Assembly: GCF_009827515.1 (NCBI RefSeq)
Contig: NZ_WTYO01000005.1
Coordinates: 124,001-188,000 of the forward strand
DNA: 64,000 bases
Direction of reading: 5' to 3'
Source: Pelagerythrobacter marinus
Lineage (GTDB): Bacteria > Pseudomonadota > Alphaproteobacteria > Sphingomonadales > Sphingomonadaceae
Part shown: piece by piece, positions 42,012 through 50,935 of the stretch
How positions within the stretch are numbered: the stretch's first letter is position 1
Layout of the letters: every line of letters begins with the position of its first letter
Made by a program: the position numbers and the translations under genes
The notes under the pieces: model-generated
The model's database searches: none
Seen by the model: the letters and a program-made list of their open reading frames with translations, nothing else
Told to the model about the DNA's origin: nothing

Positions 42012-44612
42012 ATGCTTTCGAAGACGCTTCTATCGACCGCGGCCGCCGCCGCGCTCGCAACCGCCGGCCCGGGCACCGCCCCGGGCACCGGCCCGGGCGC
42101 GGAGACGGGCGCCGAGACGGGCGCCGAGACGGGCGCTGCGGACGCGGGCGAATCGGCCCAGGCCCTGCCGCCCGAGGCGACCGTCCATCCCGAGCGGTGG
42201 CCCGAAGTGGCCTTCCCCGTCGTCCTGACCGCGCAGGACGAGGCCGAGGTCCAGGACCTGCTCGCCCGGATGACGCTGGAGCAGAAAGTGGGCCAGATCA
42301 TCCAGGCCGACATCGCCAGCGTCACCCCCGCCGAAGTGCGCGAGTACCGGCTCGGCTCGGTCCTCAACGGCGGCAACTCGGGTCCGGGCGGCAACGACCT
42401 CGCCCCGCCGCAGGACTGGCTGGCGCTGGCCGACGCGTTCCACGAGGCATCGATGGACGCCCCCGCGGGCGAACCGGCGATACCGATCGTCTGGGGCACC
42501 GACGCGGTCCACGGCCACAGCAATATCGTCGGCGCGACAATCTTTCCCCACAACATCGGCCTCGGCGCAGCGCGCGACCCCGAGTTGATCGAGCGGATCG
42601 GCCGGGTCACCGCGGTCGAGATCCGCGTCACCGGGCAGGAATGGACGTTCGCCCCGACCGTCGCCGTGCCGCAGGATTTTCGCTGGGGCCGCGCTTACGA
42701 GGGCTATTCCTCCGACCCCGCGCTGGTCGCCGCTTATGTCGGCAGCATGATTCGCGGGCTCCAGGGGCCGCCTTCGACCGCGCGCATCCTCGCCGGCCCG
42801 CACGTCGCCGCCAGCACCAAGCACTACCTCGCCGACGGCGCGACCATCGACGGCAAGGACCAGGGCGATGCCGCGATCTCCGAGCTGGAGCTGCGGCTGG
42901 TCCACGGCGCGCCCTATATCCCGGCGATCGAGAACGGCGTCGCGACGGTGATGACGAGCTTCTCCAGCTGGAACGGGGTCAAGCTCTCGGCCCATCGCGG
43001 GCTGGTGACCGACGTGCTGAAGGGGCGGATGAACTTCGGCGGGCTGGTGGTCACCGACTGGAACGCCCACGGCCAGGTCGCCGGTTGCACCAACGCGAGC
43101 TGCCCGAAGGCGGTCGCGGCCGGGATCGACATGTTCATGGCGCCCGACAGCTGGCGCAGCCTCTATCGCAGCACGCTGGCCCAGGTGCGCGACGGCACGA
43201 TACCGATGGAGCGGCTCGACGATGCCGTGGCCCGCGTTCTGCGCGTCAAGCAGCGGCTCGGCCTGTTCAAGATGGGCAAGCCTTCGCAGCGGCCGCTCTC
43301 CGGGCAGTACGAACTGCTCGGCGCGGCCGACCACCGCGCGGTCGCGCGCGAGGCGGTGCGCAAGTCGCTGGTCATGCTCAAGAACACCGGCGTCCTGCCG
43401 CTGAAGCCGGATGCGCGCATCCTCGTCGCGGGCGACGCGGCCGACGATATCGCGCGCCAGTCGGGCGGCTGGACCTTGAGCTGGCAGGGCACCGGGCTCG
43501 ACAACAGCCTGTTCCCCGGCGCGACCTCGATCTGGGACGGGATCGAGAGCGCGGTGACGTCCGCCGGCGGCCATGCCGAACTGTCGGTCGAGGGCGACTA
43601 TGGCCAGCGGCCCGACGCGGCGATCGTGGTCTTCGGCGAAACGCCCTATGCCGAGTTCCAGGGCGACATCGCCTCGCTCCAGCTGCGGCCCGAGCTGCGC
43701 CGGCCGATCGAGACGATGCGCAAGCTGCGCGCGCAGGGGATCCCTGTCGTGGCCGTCATGGTCACCGGGCGGCCGCTCTACGTGAACGAGGCGCTCAATG
43801 CCGCCGACGCCTTCGTCACCGCGTGGCTGCCCGGGTCCGAGGGCGGGGGCGTGGCCGACGTGCTGTTCGCGGGCGAGGACGGCGCGCCCCGGCACGATTT
43901 CCGCGGCCTGCTGCCGGCGGCCTGGCCGGCGACGGCGCGGCACGGCGGCCCGACGCTGTTCCCGTTCGGATACGGCCTGCGCTACGCCGACGGCCCCCGC
44001 CCATGGGCGCCCCTGGCCGAAGACAGCGGCGTCACCGACGACGGGGGCAATGGCGGCGTGTTCTTCGAGCGCGGCGTGCCGGCTTCCGCCTGGTCGCTCA
44101 CCGTCACCCGCGCCGATGGGGGGGATTCGCTGCGGGTCACGACCGTCCCGGCCGAAGCGCTGTCGGGCCGCGTGCGGATCGCGGCGACCGATCACGAGGT
44201 GCAGGAAGGCGCGCGAAGCTTCACCATCGCGGCCGATCCGGCAGGCACCGCGATCGAACTGGGAACGTTCGACGCGATAGACCTGACGCGGCAGACGAAT
44301 GGCGACGTCCTGCTGCTGGCCACGGTGCGCCTCGATGCGCCGCTGGCGCAGCCGCTGGACATGGCCGTGCGTTGCGAGGGGCAGGAATGCGGCACGCCCG
44401 TGGCCATCGACGCGTTCAGCGCCCTGCCGACCGGCGAATGGCGCACGCTTGGCGTGCCGTTGAAGTGCTTTCGCGCGGCGGGCGCCGACATGGCCGGCAT
44501 CAGCGCACCGTTTCGCCTGGTGACCGATGGGGCAGCGCGTTTCAGCCTCGCACGGGTCGCGCTCGGCAGCCTGTCGGAAGCCGACGTCGTGGCGGGCTGC
44601 TCCACCGATTGA
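42012..44612 (+). CDS. Glycoside hydrolase family 3 (beta-glucosidase/exo-glucanase type)
   Basis: 866 residues from the ATG at 42012. Signal-like start LSKTLLSTAAAAALATAGPG, then a low-complexity linker with PGTAPGTGPGAE and three ETGA repeats (about 20-43). GH3 barrel domain: LARMTLEQKVGQIIQAD, WGTDAVHGHSNIVGATIFPHNIGLG, KHYLADG and GGLVVTDWNAHGQVAG with the nucleophile Asp349. Second domain: REAVRKSLVMLKN, and FGETPYAEFQGD, where the barley-ExoI-type branch has its acid/base Glu. A further C-terminal domain ends near 860. It is predicted to cleave beta-glucosides outside the cytoplasm. Divergent from the TonB receptor and under the paired LacI operators. Confidence 0.94.
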   Translation: MLSKTLLSTAAAAALATAGPGTAPGTGPGAETGAETGAETGAADAGESAQALPPEATVHPERWPEVAFPVVLTAQDEAEVQDLLARMTLEQKVGQIIQADIASVTPAEVREYRLGSVLNGGNSGPGGNDLAPPQDWLALADAFHEASMDAPAGEPAIPIVWGTDAVHGHSNIVGATIFPHNIGLGAARDPELIERIGRVTAVEIRVTGQEWTFAPTVAVPQDFRWGRAYEGYSSDPALVAAYVGSMIRGLQGPPSTARILAGPHVAASTKHYLADGATIDGKDQGDAAISELELRLVHGAPYIPAIENGVATVMTSFSSWNGVKLSAHRGLVTDVLKGRMNFGGLVVTDWNAHGQVAGCTNASCPKAVAAGIDMFMAPDSWRSLYRSTLAQVRDGTIPMERLDDAVARVLRVKQRLGLFKMGKPSQRPLSGQYELLGAADHRAVAREAVRKSLVMLKNTGVLPLKPDARILVAGDAADDIARQSGGWTLSWQGTGLDNSLFPGATSIWDGIESAVTSAGGHAELSVEGDYGQRPDAAIVVFGETPYAEFQGDIASLQLRPELRRPIETMRKLRAQGIPVVAVMVTGRPLYVNEALNAADAFVTAWLPGSEGGGVADVLFAGEDGAPRHDFRGLLPAAWPATARHGGPTLFPFGYGLRYADGPRPWAPLAEDSGVTDDGGNGGVFFERGVPASAWSLTVTRADGGDSLRVTTVPAEALSGRVRIAATDHEVQEGARSFTIAADPAGTAIELGTFDAIDLTRQTNGDVLLLATVRLDAPLAQPLDMAVRCEGQECGTPVAIDAFSALPTGEWRTLGVPLKCFRAAGADMAGISAPFRLVTDGAARFSLARVALGSLSEADVVAGCSTD

Positions 44613-44630
44613 TGCCCGCGCGGGCCGCGG

Positions 44631-45830
44631 CTAGCGGGCCGGCATTCGCGGCCGCTCGCGCACCGCGAGGATGACGATCGCACCGATGCCCTTGATCGCC
44701 GCGAACGCCAGCAGGACCGGCGTGAAATCCTGCGGCGCGGCAAGCTGCCACACGATCAGCGTGCCGACGATCGCCGGGGCGGTGTTGGTCAGGTTGACCA
44801 GCCCCAGGTCGCGCCCCCTGCGATCGGGGCGGGGAAGCAGTTGCATCGCGAACGTGACATGGAGGCTCAGGAACACCGCGGTCCCGGTGGCATAGACGCA
44901 GAACGCCGCTGCGCCCTGCCAGGCATTGTCTGCCCCCGCCATGCCGAGCAGGCCCACCGTCCCGACCAGCGCGGCCCCGCACAGGAACGGCTTGCGCCTG
45001 CCCGAGAGATCCGACCAGCGGCCGAGCGCCAGCGCCACCGGCAGGGGGATGATGTAGGAAATCGTCAGCACCGTGCCGACCAGCCCGGCCGCGTCGCTGC
45101 CCGCCGGCACCAGCGTCTTGAAGTAATAGAGCAGGTAGAGCGTGAGCGTGGCGCAGCTCAGTTGGACGAGGAGGCGCGAGATCGAGGCGATCACGATGTC
45201 GCGCCGGTCCCACGGCACGGCGAATTCGGGCGCGAGCGCCTGCCGTTCCGGCCGCAGGGCCAGCAGCGGCAGTATCAGGACGAGCGCCGCCGCCGGCACG
45301 AGTGCAAACCGCGCCATCTCGACCAGGCCGGACGCGGCCAGGAGAACGACCGAGAAGGCCGCCGCCACCGGGTTTCCCAGCGCCAGCAATCCGCCCGCCA
45401 GTCCCTTGCGGCGGGCGGGGACTTCTTCGGCGACGATCGCGAACAGCGGGGCCAGGACCGCGTTGATCGCCGCCTGCGCGAAGGCGACCGCCAGCACCAA
45501 TTGCGCCGGCGTGCGGGCGAGGACGAGAACCACGTAGGACAGCGCGAGCGCCGCCAGCCCGCCCATGACCCAGCGCCGGCGGCCCCCGCCCCGCGCGGCC
45601 GAGAGGTCGCTCAGCCAGCCGAAGAACACGTTGGCCCCGCTGGCAACGATCCCGCCGACGATCGCCGTCGCGGTGAGCAGGTCGATCTTGGCCGCTTCGT
45701 CCAGCACCTCCACCCGCATGGGCAGGAGAAGGCTGAACAGCGGGAGATAGGCGATCACGCCGCCGGCATTGGCCAGCGCGACGGCGAGGAGGAGGATCGC
45801 GCTGCGCGTGCGGGGCTGGGCCGGGACCAT
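44631..45830 (-). CDS. MFS transporter (sugar-transporter type)
   Basis: 399 residues with about 12 hydrophobic helices. MFS features: GWLSDLSAARGGGRRRWVMGG after helix 2 (the GxLaDrxGRR loop), GRWSDLSGRRKPFLCGA after helix 8 and KGLAGGLLALGNP in helix 5. Start chosen at the ATG at 45830; GTG and TTG codons just upstream are alternatives. It lies 58 bases after the FucP-like gene in the same direction, so probably in one transcript. It resembles disaccharide (SET/GPH-like) exporters/importers but the substrate is open. Its end meets the convergent GH3 gene after 18 bases. Confidence 0.88.
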   Translation of the reverse strand: MVPAQPRTRSAILLLAVALANAGGVIAYLPLFSLLLPMRVEVLDEAAKIDLLTATAIVGGIVASGANVFFGWLSDLSAARGGGRRRWVMGGLAALALSYVVLVLARTPAQLVLAVAFAQAAINAVLAPLFAIVAEEVPARRKGLAGGLLALGNPVAAAFSVVLLAASGLVEMARFALVPAAALVLILPLLALRPERQALAPEFAVPWDRRDIVIASISRLLVQLSCATLTLYLLYYFKTLVPAGSDAAGLVGTVLTISYIIPLPVALALGRWSDLSGRRKPFLCGAALVGTVGLLGMAGADNAWQGAAAFCVYATGTAVFLSLHVTFAMQLLPRPDRRGRDLGLVNLTNTAPAIVGTLIVWQLAAPQDFTPVLLAFAAIKGIGAIVILAVRERPRMPAR

Positions 45831-45888
45831 CACGCGCCAGCCTTGCCGGTCCGGGGCCGGCAAGGCAATCCGCGGCGTTGCGCCGCGA

Positions 45889-47202
45889 TCAGGCGGCTGC
45901 CGGTCGTCGCGCGTAGATCCCGAAAGCCGCGATCACCGCATAACAGGCCGCGGGCAGCACGAGCGAGAACGCCAGGCTGCCGCTGAGGTCGGCCAGCGCG
46001 CCGGTCGCCAGCGGGATGACCGCGCCGCCGAAGATCGCGACGTTGATGATGCCCGACCCGTCCGCAGCCCGGCTCCCGAGCCGCTCGCAGGCGAGCGAGA
46101 ATATGGTCGGGAACATGATCGCGTTCATCAGCCCGATCGCCAGCAGGCTGTAGGCGGCCAGCGTCCCGCTGCTGTTGGTGGAGAGCGCGATCAGCGCGAT
46201 CGCGCCGGCCGCCACCGCGGCGAGGATCTTGCCCGGGCTGATCACCCGCAGCAGGGCCGACCCGATGAACCGGCCGACCATCGCCCCGCCCCAGTAGAGC
46301 GCGACCATCCAGCCGACGACGTGCTCGGGCTCGCCCAGTACGTCGTCGAGCATCAGGTAGTTGATCACGATCGAGCCGATCGCGACTTCCGCGCCGACAT
46401 AAAGAAAGATGCACAGCGCCCCGAAGCCGAAGCGCGGGCGTTTCAGCAGGTCCAGCCCCGCCAGCCCGCTCGAGGCCTCGTGCCTTTCGCCCTGCAGCCG
46501 GTTGCGGAACAGCCAGACCGCGCCCGCGACCACGGTGATCGCCAACGCGAGGCCGAGGTAAGTCTTCACGATCATCGCCGATTCGGCGGTGCGATAGGCC
46601 GCCAGCGCGGCGCCTTCGAAGTCCTCCGCCGAGACGTCGGCCAGCTGGCCGAGGATCAGCCCCGCGCCGACCAGCGGGAAGACGAAAGTGCCGAAGGAAT
46701 TGAACGCCTGGGCGAACGTCAGCCGGCTATGCGCGGTTTCCTGCGGGCCGAGCAGGCTGATCAGCGGGTTCGCCACGACCTGCACGATCACCACCCCGCT
46801 TGCCAGGATGAACAGCGCAAGCAGGAACAGCGGATAGAGGGCGGTGGTGCTGGCGGGAATGAACAGCAGGCAGCCCGCGGTCATCGTCATCAGCCCCGCG
46901 ACCGCCCCGCGCATGTAGCCGATCCGCTTGACCAGTTTCGCGCCCGGAATGCCGATCACCAGGTAGGCGGCGAAAAAGCAGAACTGCACCAGCATGGCCT
47001 GGGTGTAGTTGAGCGTAAACAGCTCCTTCAGCTTGGGAATCAGCACATCGTTGAGGCTGGTGATTCCGCCGAAGATGAAGAACAGCGCGAAGACGAAAGG
47101 CGGCAGGCTCGGCGCATGGACCTGCCCCTGCCCTTCCGCCGGCCGCGTATCGCCCGCCGAAACATGCTCCGCCGCCACGGCCGCCGTGTCGCTCGCCACC
47201 AT
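45889..47202 (-). CDS. Sugar:proton MFS symporter, FucP/GluP-like
   Basis: 437 residues, about 12 transmembrane helices. Features of the FHS family: FALFFIFGGITSLNDVLIPKLKELFTLNYTQAMLVQFCFFAAYLV, SGVVIVQVVANPLISLLGP and RLTFAQAFNSFGTFVFPLVGA. In FucP the helix-1 Asn/Asp and helix-4 acidic residues bind and couple the sugar; the helix-1 N-D-V-L-I-P segment is kept. The ATG at 47202 is used; GTG at 47205 is an alternative, with GAGGGAGG upstream. It should import the monosaccharide released by the GH3 enzyme. An operator identical in core to the GH3/receptor sites lies about 65-85 bases upstream. Confidence 0.92.
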   Translation of the reverse strand: MVASDTAAVAAEHVSAGDTRPAEGQGQVHAPSLPPFVFALFFIFGGITSLNDVLIPKLKELFTLNYTQAMLVQFCFFAAYLVIGIPGAKLVKRIGYMRGAVAGLMTMTAGCLLFIPASTTALYPLFLLALFILASGVVIVQVVANPLISLLGPQETAHSRLTFAQAFNSFGTFVFPLVGAGLILGQLADVSAEDFEGAALAAYRTAESAMIVKTYLGLALAITVVAGAVWLFRNRLQGERHEASSGLAGLDLLKRPRFGFGALCIFLYVGAEVAIGSIVINYLMLDDVLGEPEHVVGWMVALYWGGAMVGRFIGSALLRVISPGKILAAVAAGAIALIALSTNSSGTLAAYSLLAIGLMNAIMFPTIFSLACERLGSRAADGSGIINVAIFGGAVIPLATGALADLSGSLAFSLVLPAACYAVIAAFGIYARRPAAA

Positions 47203-47265
47203 CACCCTCCCTCGCCGACCGCTTCCCCGCGCGCCGTACAGACCCTGGCTTATGGAAGCGAGCAG

Positions 47266-47287
47266 TGTCTGTCAACGTTGTCAGACA
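47266..47287. promoter_or_regulatory. LacI-type operator 3, 22-base near-palindrome
   Basis: TGTCTG-T-CAACGTTG-T-CAGACA: outer arms TGTCTG/CAGACA and core CAACGTTG are perfect, with one T/T mismatch pair. It lies upstream of the FucP-like transporter and is the most complete copy of the motif at 41877 and 41940. Confidence 0.82.
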
Positions 47288-47369
47288 GCGCCGCGGTCCG
47301 GGGAGATGGGGTGCGCTGGTTGGGGCTCAGGAAACGTAACGGTGCCATTCCCCCCGAAGAAGGAAGGGA

Positions 47370-47443
47370 TGGAGCGGGTGAAGGGAATCGAACCCTCGTC
47401 GTCAGCTTGGGAAGCTGCTGCTCTACCATTGAGCTACACCCGC
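47370..47443 (-). tRNA. tRNA-Gly (anticodon CCC)
   Basis: 74 bases on the minus strand with acceptor GCGGGTG/CACCCGC, D-arm GCTC-AATGGTA-GAGC, anticodon loop TTCCCAA (anticodon CCC), T-arm AGGG-TTCGATT-CCCT and an encoded CCA end. All arms pair normally. It stands alone between the sugar locus and the LysR gene; no integrase or direct-repeat scar is seen beside it. Confidence 0.95.
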
Positions 47444-47484
47444 GCTCCGGGAAGGCGCGCATTTGCCTGAAGGTGGCGCGCCGG

Positions 47485-48381
47485 TCAATCGGGGATAAGC
47501 AGCGAATGGCCCGCGCGCACGCATTCGAGCAGCCAGTCGCGCGCGATGCGTACCCGTGGCAAGCCGTGCATGTCGCGATGGGTGACGATCCAGAAGCTGC
47601 GCACGATCGCGCGGTCGGGGCAGACGGGCACCAGCCCGGGGGCCTGGTCGCCGATGAAGCACGGGAGCACGCCGATCCCGGCCCCTTCCTCGATCAGGCG
47701 GCTTTGCGCGTTGATGCTGGTCGAGCGGATATCCGCCGACAGGCCCGCGTGGAAATCGTCGAGATAGTTGAGCTCGGGCGCATAGAGCAGTTCCGGGATA
47801 TAGCTGACGAGCCGATGGCCGCGCGCGAGGTCGGCCGGCTGCGCGGGAGCCGGGTGCCGGGCAAGGTAATCCGGGCTGGCGTAGAGCCGCAGGCTGTAAT
47901 CGGCCAGCTTGCGCGCGATGACGGGCCCCGCCTGCGGCCGCGACAGCATGACCGCGAGATCCGCCTCGCGCCGCGACGGGCTGAGGAACCCGCTGCTGGC
48001 GACGAGTTCGATCGACAGGTCCGGGTGGCTCCGGGCGAAGGCGGGGAGATAGCGGGTGAGGAAGCGGCTGCCGAACCCCTCCGACACGCTGAGGCGCAAG
48101 TTGCCGCCGAGGCCCGAGCGCCGCTGGCGCACGCTGTCGATCGATCGCACCGCGCGCGCCATCGCCTCGGCCTTGGCCAGCAGGCCCTCCCCGGCCTTGG
48201 TCAGCGTCTGCCCTTCGCGCGTGCGTTCGAACAGCGGGGTTTCGAGCTGCCGTTCCAGCCGCCGCAGCCGGCGGCCGAGCGTGGTCGGGTCGAGCCGCAG
48301 CGTCCGCGCGGCGCGCGCGATCTGCCCCGCCTCGGCCACGGCGAGGAACACGCGCAGGTCGTTCCAGTTGATATCCTGCAT
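47485..48381 (-). CDS. LysR family transcriptional regulator
   Basis: 298 residues from the ATG at 48381; an upstream in-frame ATG at 48429 is less likely. HTH: INWNDLRVFLAVAEAGQIARAARTLRLDPTTLGRRLRRLERQLETPLFER, followed by the effector-binding domain (NLRLSVSEGFGSRFLTRYLPAFARSHPDLSIELVAS, EADLAVMLSRP, INAQSRLIEEGAGIGVLPCFIGD). It is divergent from mmsA with a 104-base gap that includes CTACCTGCAGG. It is therefore the likely regulator of the valine-degradation genes. Confidence 0.93.
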   Translation of the reverse strand: MQDINWNDLRVFLAVAEAGQIARAARTLRLDPTTLGRRLRRLERQLETPLFERTREGQTLTKAGEGLLAKAEAMARAVRSIDSVRQRRSGLGGNLRLSVSEGFGSRFLTRYLPAFARSHPDLSIELVASSGFLSPSRREADLAVMLSRPQAGPVIARKLADYSLRLYASPDYLARHPAPAQPADLARGHRLVSYIPELLYAPELNYLDDFHAGLSADIRSTSINAQSRLIEEGAGIGVLPCFIGDQAPGLVPVCPDRAIVRSFWIVTHRDMHGLPRVRIARDWLLECVRAGHSLLIPD

Positions 48382-48485
48382 CCCTGCAGCCTCTACCTGC
48401 AGGATTGAAGGTTGTCTGCCCGCTTGCAATCGGCACGATCCGCGCCAGATCGAGCAGCAGCCATAGCCCGGAAGGAGAGACAGCC

Positions 48486-49982
48486 ATGCGCCAGGTGGAT
48501 CATTTCGTAGTCGGGGACGCCGGCGGCGGCTCGGGGCGCAAGCACCAGGTCTGGAACCCCTCGACCGGCGAGGTCCAGGCCGAGGTCGCGCTGGGCGATG
48601 CCGCGCTGCTCGACCGGGCGGTCGCGGCGGCCAGGGACGTCCAGCCCGGCTGGGCCATGACCAATCCGCAGAAGCGCGCGCGCGTCATGTTCCGTTTCAA
48701 GGAACTGATCGAGGCCAACATGCAGGACCTGGCCGAGATGCTTTCCAGCGAACACGGCAAGGTGGTCGACGATGCCAAGGGCGACGTGCAGCGCGGGCTG
48801 GAGGTGATCGAATACGCCTGCGGCATCCCGCAGGTGCTGAAAGGCGAATACACGATCGGCGCGGGCCCGGGCATCGATGTCTATTCGATGCGCCAGCCGC
48901 TGGGCATCGGGGCCGGGATCACCCCGTTCAATTTCCCCGCGATGATCCCGATGTGGATGTTCGGGATGGCGATCGCGGCGGGCAATGCCTTCATCCTCAA
49001 GCCCAGCGAGCGCGACCCGAGTGTGCCGGTCCGCCTGGCCGAGTTGTTCCTGGAGGCCGGCGCGCCCGAAGGGCTGCTGCAGGTCGTCCACGGCGACAAG
49101 GAAATGGTCGACGCGATCCTCGACCATCCCGACATCGCCGGGGTCAGCTTCGTCGGCTCCAGCGACATCGCGCACTATGTCTACAGGCGCGGGGTCGAGA
49201 ACGGGAAGCGGGTCCAGGCCATGGGCGGGGCGAAGAACCACGGCATCGTCATGCCCGACGCGGACCTCGACCAGGTGGTCAACGACCTCGCCGGCGCCGC
49301 CTTCGGGTCGGCGGGGGAGCGCTGCATGGCGCTGCCGGTCGTCGTGCCCGTGGGCGAGGACACGGCCGATCGCCTGCGCGAGAAGCTGGTCCCCGCGATC
49401 GAGGGGCTGCGCGTGGGGGTATCGAACGATCCCGACGCGCATTACGGCCCGGTCGTCACCCCCGAGCACAAGGCCCGGATCGAACAGTGGATCGACACGG
49501 CCGAACGCGAAGGCGCCGAAGTCGTCGTCGACGGGCGCGGCTTCTCGCTGCAGGGCCACGAGAACGGGTTCTTCGTCGGGCCGACGCTGCTCGACCGGGT
49601 CACCCCGAAGATGGAATCCTACCAGGAGGAGATCTTCGGCCCCGTGCTGCAGATCGTGCGCGCGCACGATTTCGAGGAAGCGCTGCGCCTGCCGAGCGAA
49701 CACCAGTATGGCAACGGCGTCGCCATCTTCACCCGCAACGGCCACGCGGCGCGCGAATTCGCCGCGCGGGTAAACGTCGGCATGGTGGGGATCAACGTGC
49801 CGATCCCCGTTCCCGTCAGCTACCATTCCTTCGGCGGCTGGAAGCGCAGCGCCTTTGGCGATACCAACCAGTACGGCACCGAAGGCCTGAAGTTCTGGAC
49901 GAAGGTGAAGACGGTCACCCAGCGCTGGCCCGACGGCGGGGGCGACGGATCGAACGCCTTCGTGATCCCGACGATGGGCTGA
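48486..49982 (+). CDS. mmsA: CoA-acylating methylmalonate-semialdehyde dehydrogenase
   Basis: 498 residues, start ATG 48486 behind GGAGAG. Converts (S)-methylmalonate semialdehyde with CoA and NAD to propionyl-CoA, the last step of valine breakdown. Markers: VGDAGGGSGRKHQVWNPSTGEVQ, GITPFNFPAMIPMWMFGMAIAAGN, FVGSSDIAHYVYRRG and the nucleophile Cys in GSAGERCMALPVVV (near residue 281). As in other CoA-acylating members, the usual Glu before the Cys is replaced (AMGGAKNHGIV). First gene of the valine block. Confidence 0.96.
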   Translation: MRQVDHFVVGDAGGGSGRKHQVWNPSTGEVQAEVALGDAALLDRAVAAARDVQPGWAMTNPQKRARVMFRFKELIEANMQDLAEMLSSEHGKVVDDAKGDVQRGLEVIEYACGIPQVLKGEYTIGAGPGIDVYSMRQPLGIGAGITPFNFPAMIPMWMFGMAIAAGNAFILKPSERDPSVPVRLAELFLEAGAPEGLLQVVHGDKEMVDAILDHPDIAGVSFVGSSDIAHYVYRRGVENGKRVQAMGGAKNHGIVMPDADLDQVVNDLAGAAFGSAGERCMALPVVVPVGEDTADRLREKLVPAIEGLRVGVSNDPDAHYGPVVTPEHKARIEQWIDTAEREGAEVVVDGRGFSLQGHENGFFVGPTLLDRVTPKMESYQEEIFGPVLQIVRAHDFEEALRLPSEHQYGNGVAIFTRNGHAAREFAARVNVGMVGINVPIPVPVSYHSFGGWKRSAFGDTNQYGTEGLKFWTKVKTVTQRWPDGGGDGSNAFVIPTMG

Positions 49983-50039
49983 CGGGCCGGCCAGCCGGCG
50001 CGATGGGCACCGGCCGAACAGCGAAGACAGGAGAATTCG

Positions 50040-50534
50040 ATGCGATCGATTCCATTCCTTGCGGCCCTGCCCGCCCTGGCGCTCGCCGCCTGCGGCAACC
50101 CCGCGAACGAAGGCGAAGCGCCGCCGGCTTCCGAAGAAGCAATGCCCGTCGAACCCGATGGCGGGATAGGCGACGGCGCCGCCCCGCTTGATACGGCCGG
50201 CGGCACCGGCATCCCCGCCGCGCTGCACGGCCGCTGGGGCCTGGTCGCGGCCGACTGCACCTCGACCCGCGGCGATGCCAAGGGCCTGATCGAGGTCGAT
50301 GACCGGTCGGTCACCTTCTACGAATCGCGCGCCACGCTGGACGAGGTGGCGGAGCGGGACGGCGATTCCATTCGCGCCACCTTCGACTTTACCGGCGAGG
50401 GAATGGAATGGACCCGCGACATGGCGCTCGCTTCCGCCGGGGGCGGCGCCGAACTGGTCCGCACCGAATATGGCGAAGGCGCGATGCCCGAACCCCTGCG
50501 GTACACCCAATGCCCGAGCGAAGGAGACGCATGA
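50040..50534 (+). CDS. Small lipoprotein of unknown function
   Basis: 164 residues; signal with lipobox ALALAACGN predicts lipid anchoring. After an acidic Pro/Glu-rich linker (GEAPPASEEAMPVEPDGG), the domain GIPAALHGRWGLVAADCTSTRGDAKGLIEVDDRSVTFYESRATL resembles small beta-barrel proteins of sphingomonads that open with a GxWG motif. Two Cys (in ADCTS and TQCPS) could be disulfide-linked. Function unknown. The stop overlaps the following I78 inhibitor gene (ATGA). Its place within the valine block is not explained by the pathway. Confidence 0.8.
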   Translation: MRSIPFLAALPALALAACGNPANEGEAPPASEEAMPVEPDGGIGDGAAPLDTAGGTGIPAALHGRWGLVAADCTSTRGDAKGLIEVDDRSVTFYESRATLDEVAERDGDSIRATFDFTGEGMEWTRDMALASAGGGAELVRTEYGEGAMPEPLRYTQCPSEGDA

Positions 50535-50824
50535 TGTCGAAACTCTACCCCCTCGCCGCCCTGGCCCCGGCCGCGGCGCTTGCCGCCTGTGCGACCCCCG
50601 GCGACCCCGGCAGCGCCCCCGGGACTTGCGACGCCGATGCCGCGAGCGGGTTCGTCGGCCAGAAGGCGACGGGCCGGGTCGGCACGCAGATCGTCGAGGC
50701 GACCGGCGCCCGCGAGCTTCGCTGGGGCCCGCCCGGCGCCGCCTTCACGATGGATTTCCGGCCGGACCGGGTCAACGTGATGTACGACGAGGCGATGACG
50801 ATCACCGACGTCACCTGCGGCTGA
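50531..50824 (+). CDS. I78 family peptidase inhibitor, lipoprotein
   Basis: 97 residues with lipobox ALAACAT. The mature part fits peptidase-inhibitor family I78: CDADAASGFVGQKATGRVGTQIVEATGARELRWGPPGAAFTMDFRPDRVNVMYDEAMTITDVTCG, where FVGQ, the GAR turn, T-M-D-F-R-x-D-R-x-N-V and the final CG are hallmarks. Two cysteines (start and end) should form a disulfide. I78 proteins inhibit serine proteases; a periplasmic protective role is likely. ATG 50531 or the directly following ATG 50534 may be used. Confidence 0.86.
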   Translation: MMSKLYPLAALAPAAALAACATPGDPGSAPGTCDADAASGFVGQKATGRVGTQIVEATGARELRWGPPGAAFTMDFRPDRVNVMYDEAMTITDVTCG

Positions 50825-50935
50825 CGCAGTTTCGAACCGGGGCGCTGCGGCCCGGCCGGCGATCCGGCCGGTGCCGCGCCGCCCTTCTTCCCCAGCCGCG
50901 GCCGCCCCCGGGCGCCGCGCAGCCAGAGCCTGCCA

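Noticed and set aside
47370-47443. tRNA-Gly as an integration (att) site for an island
   Set aside because: No integrase gene, no repeat of the tRNA 3' end nearby, and both flanks look like ordinary chromosomal genes.
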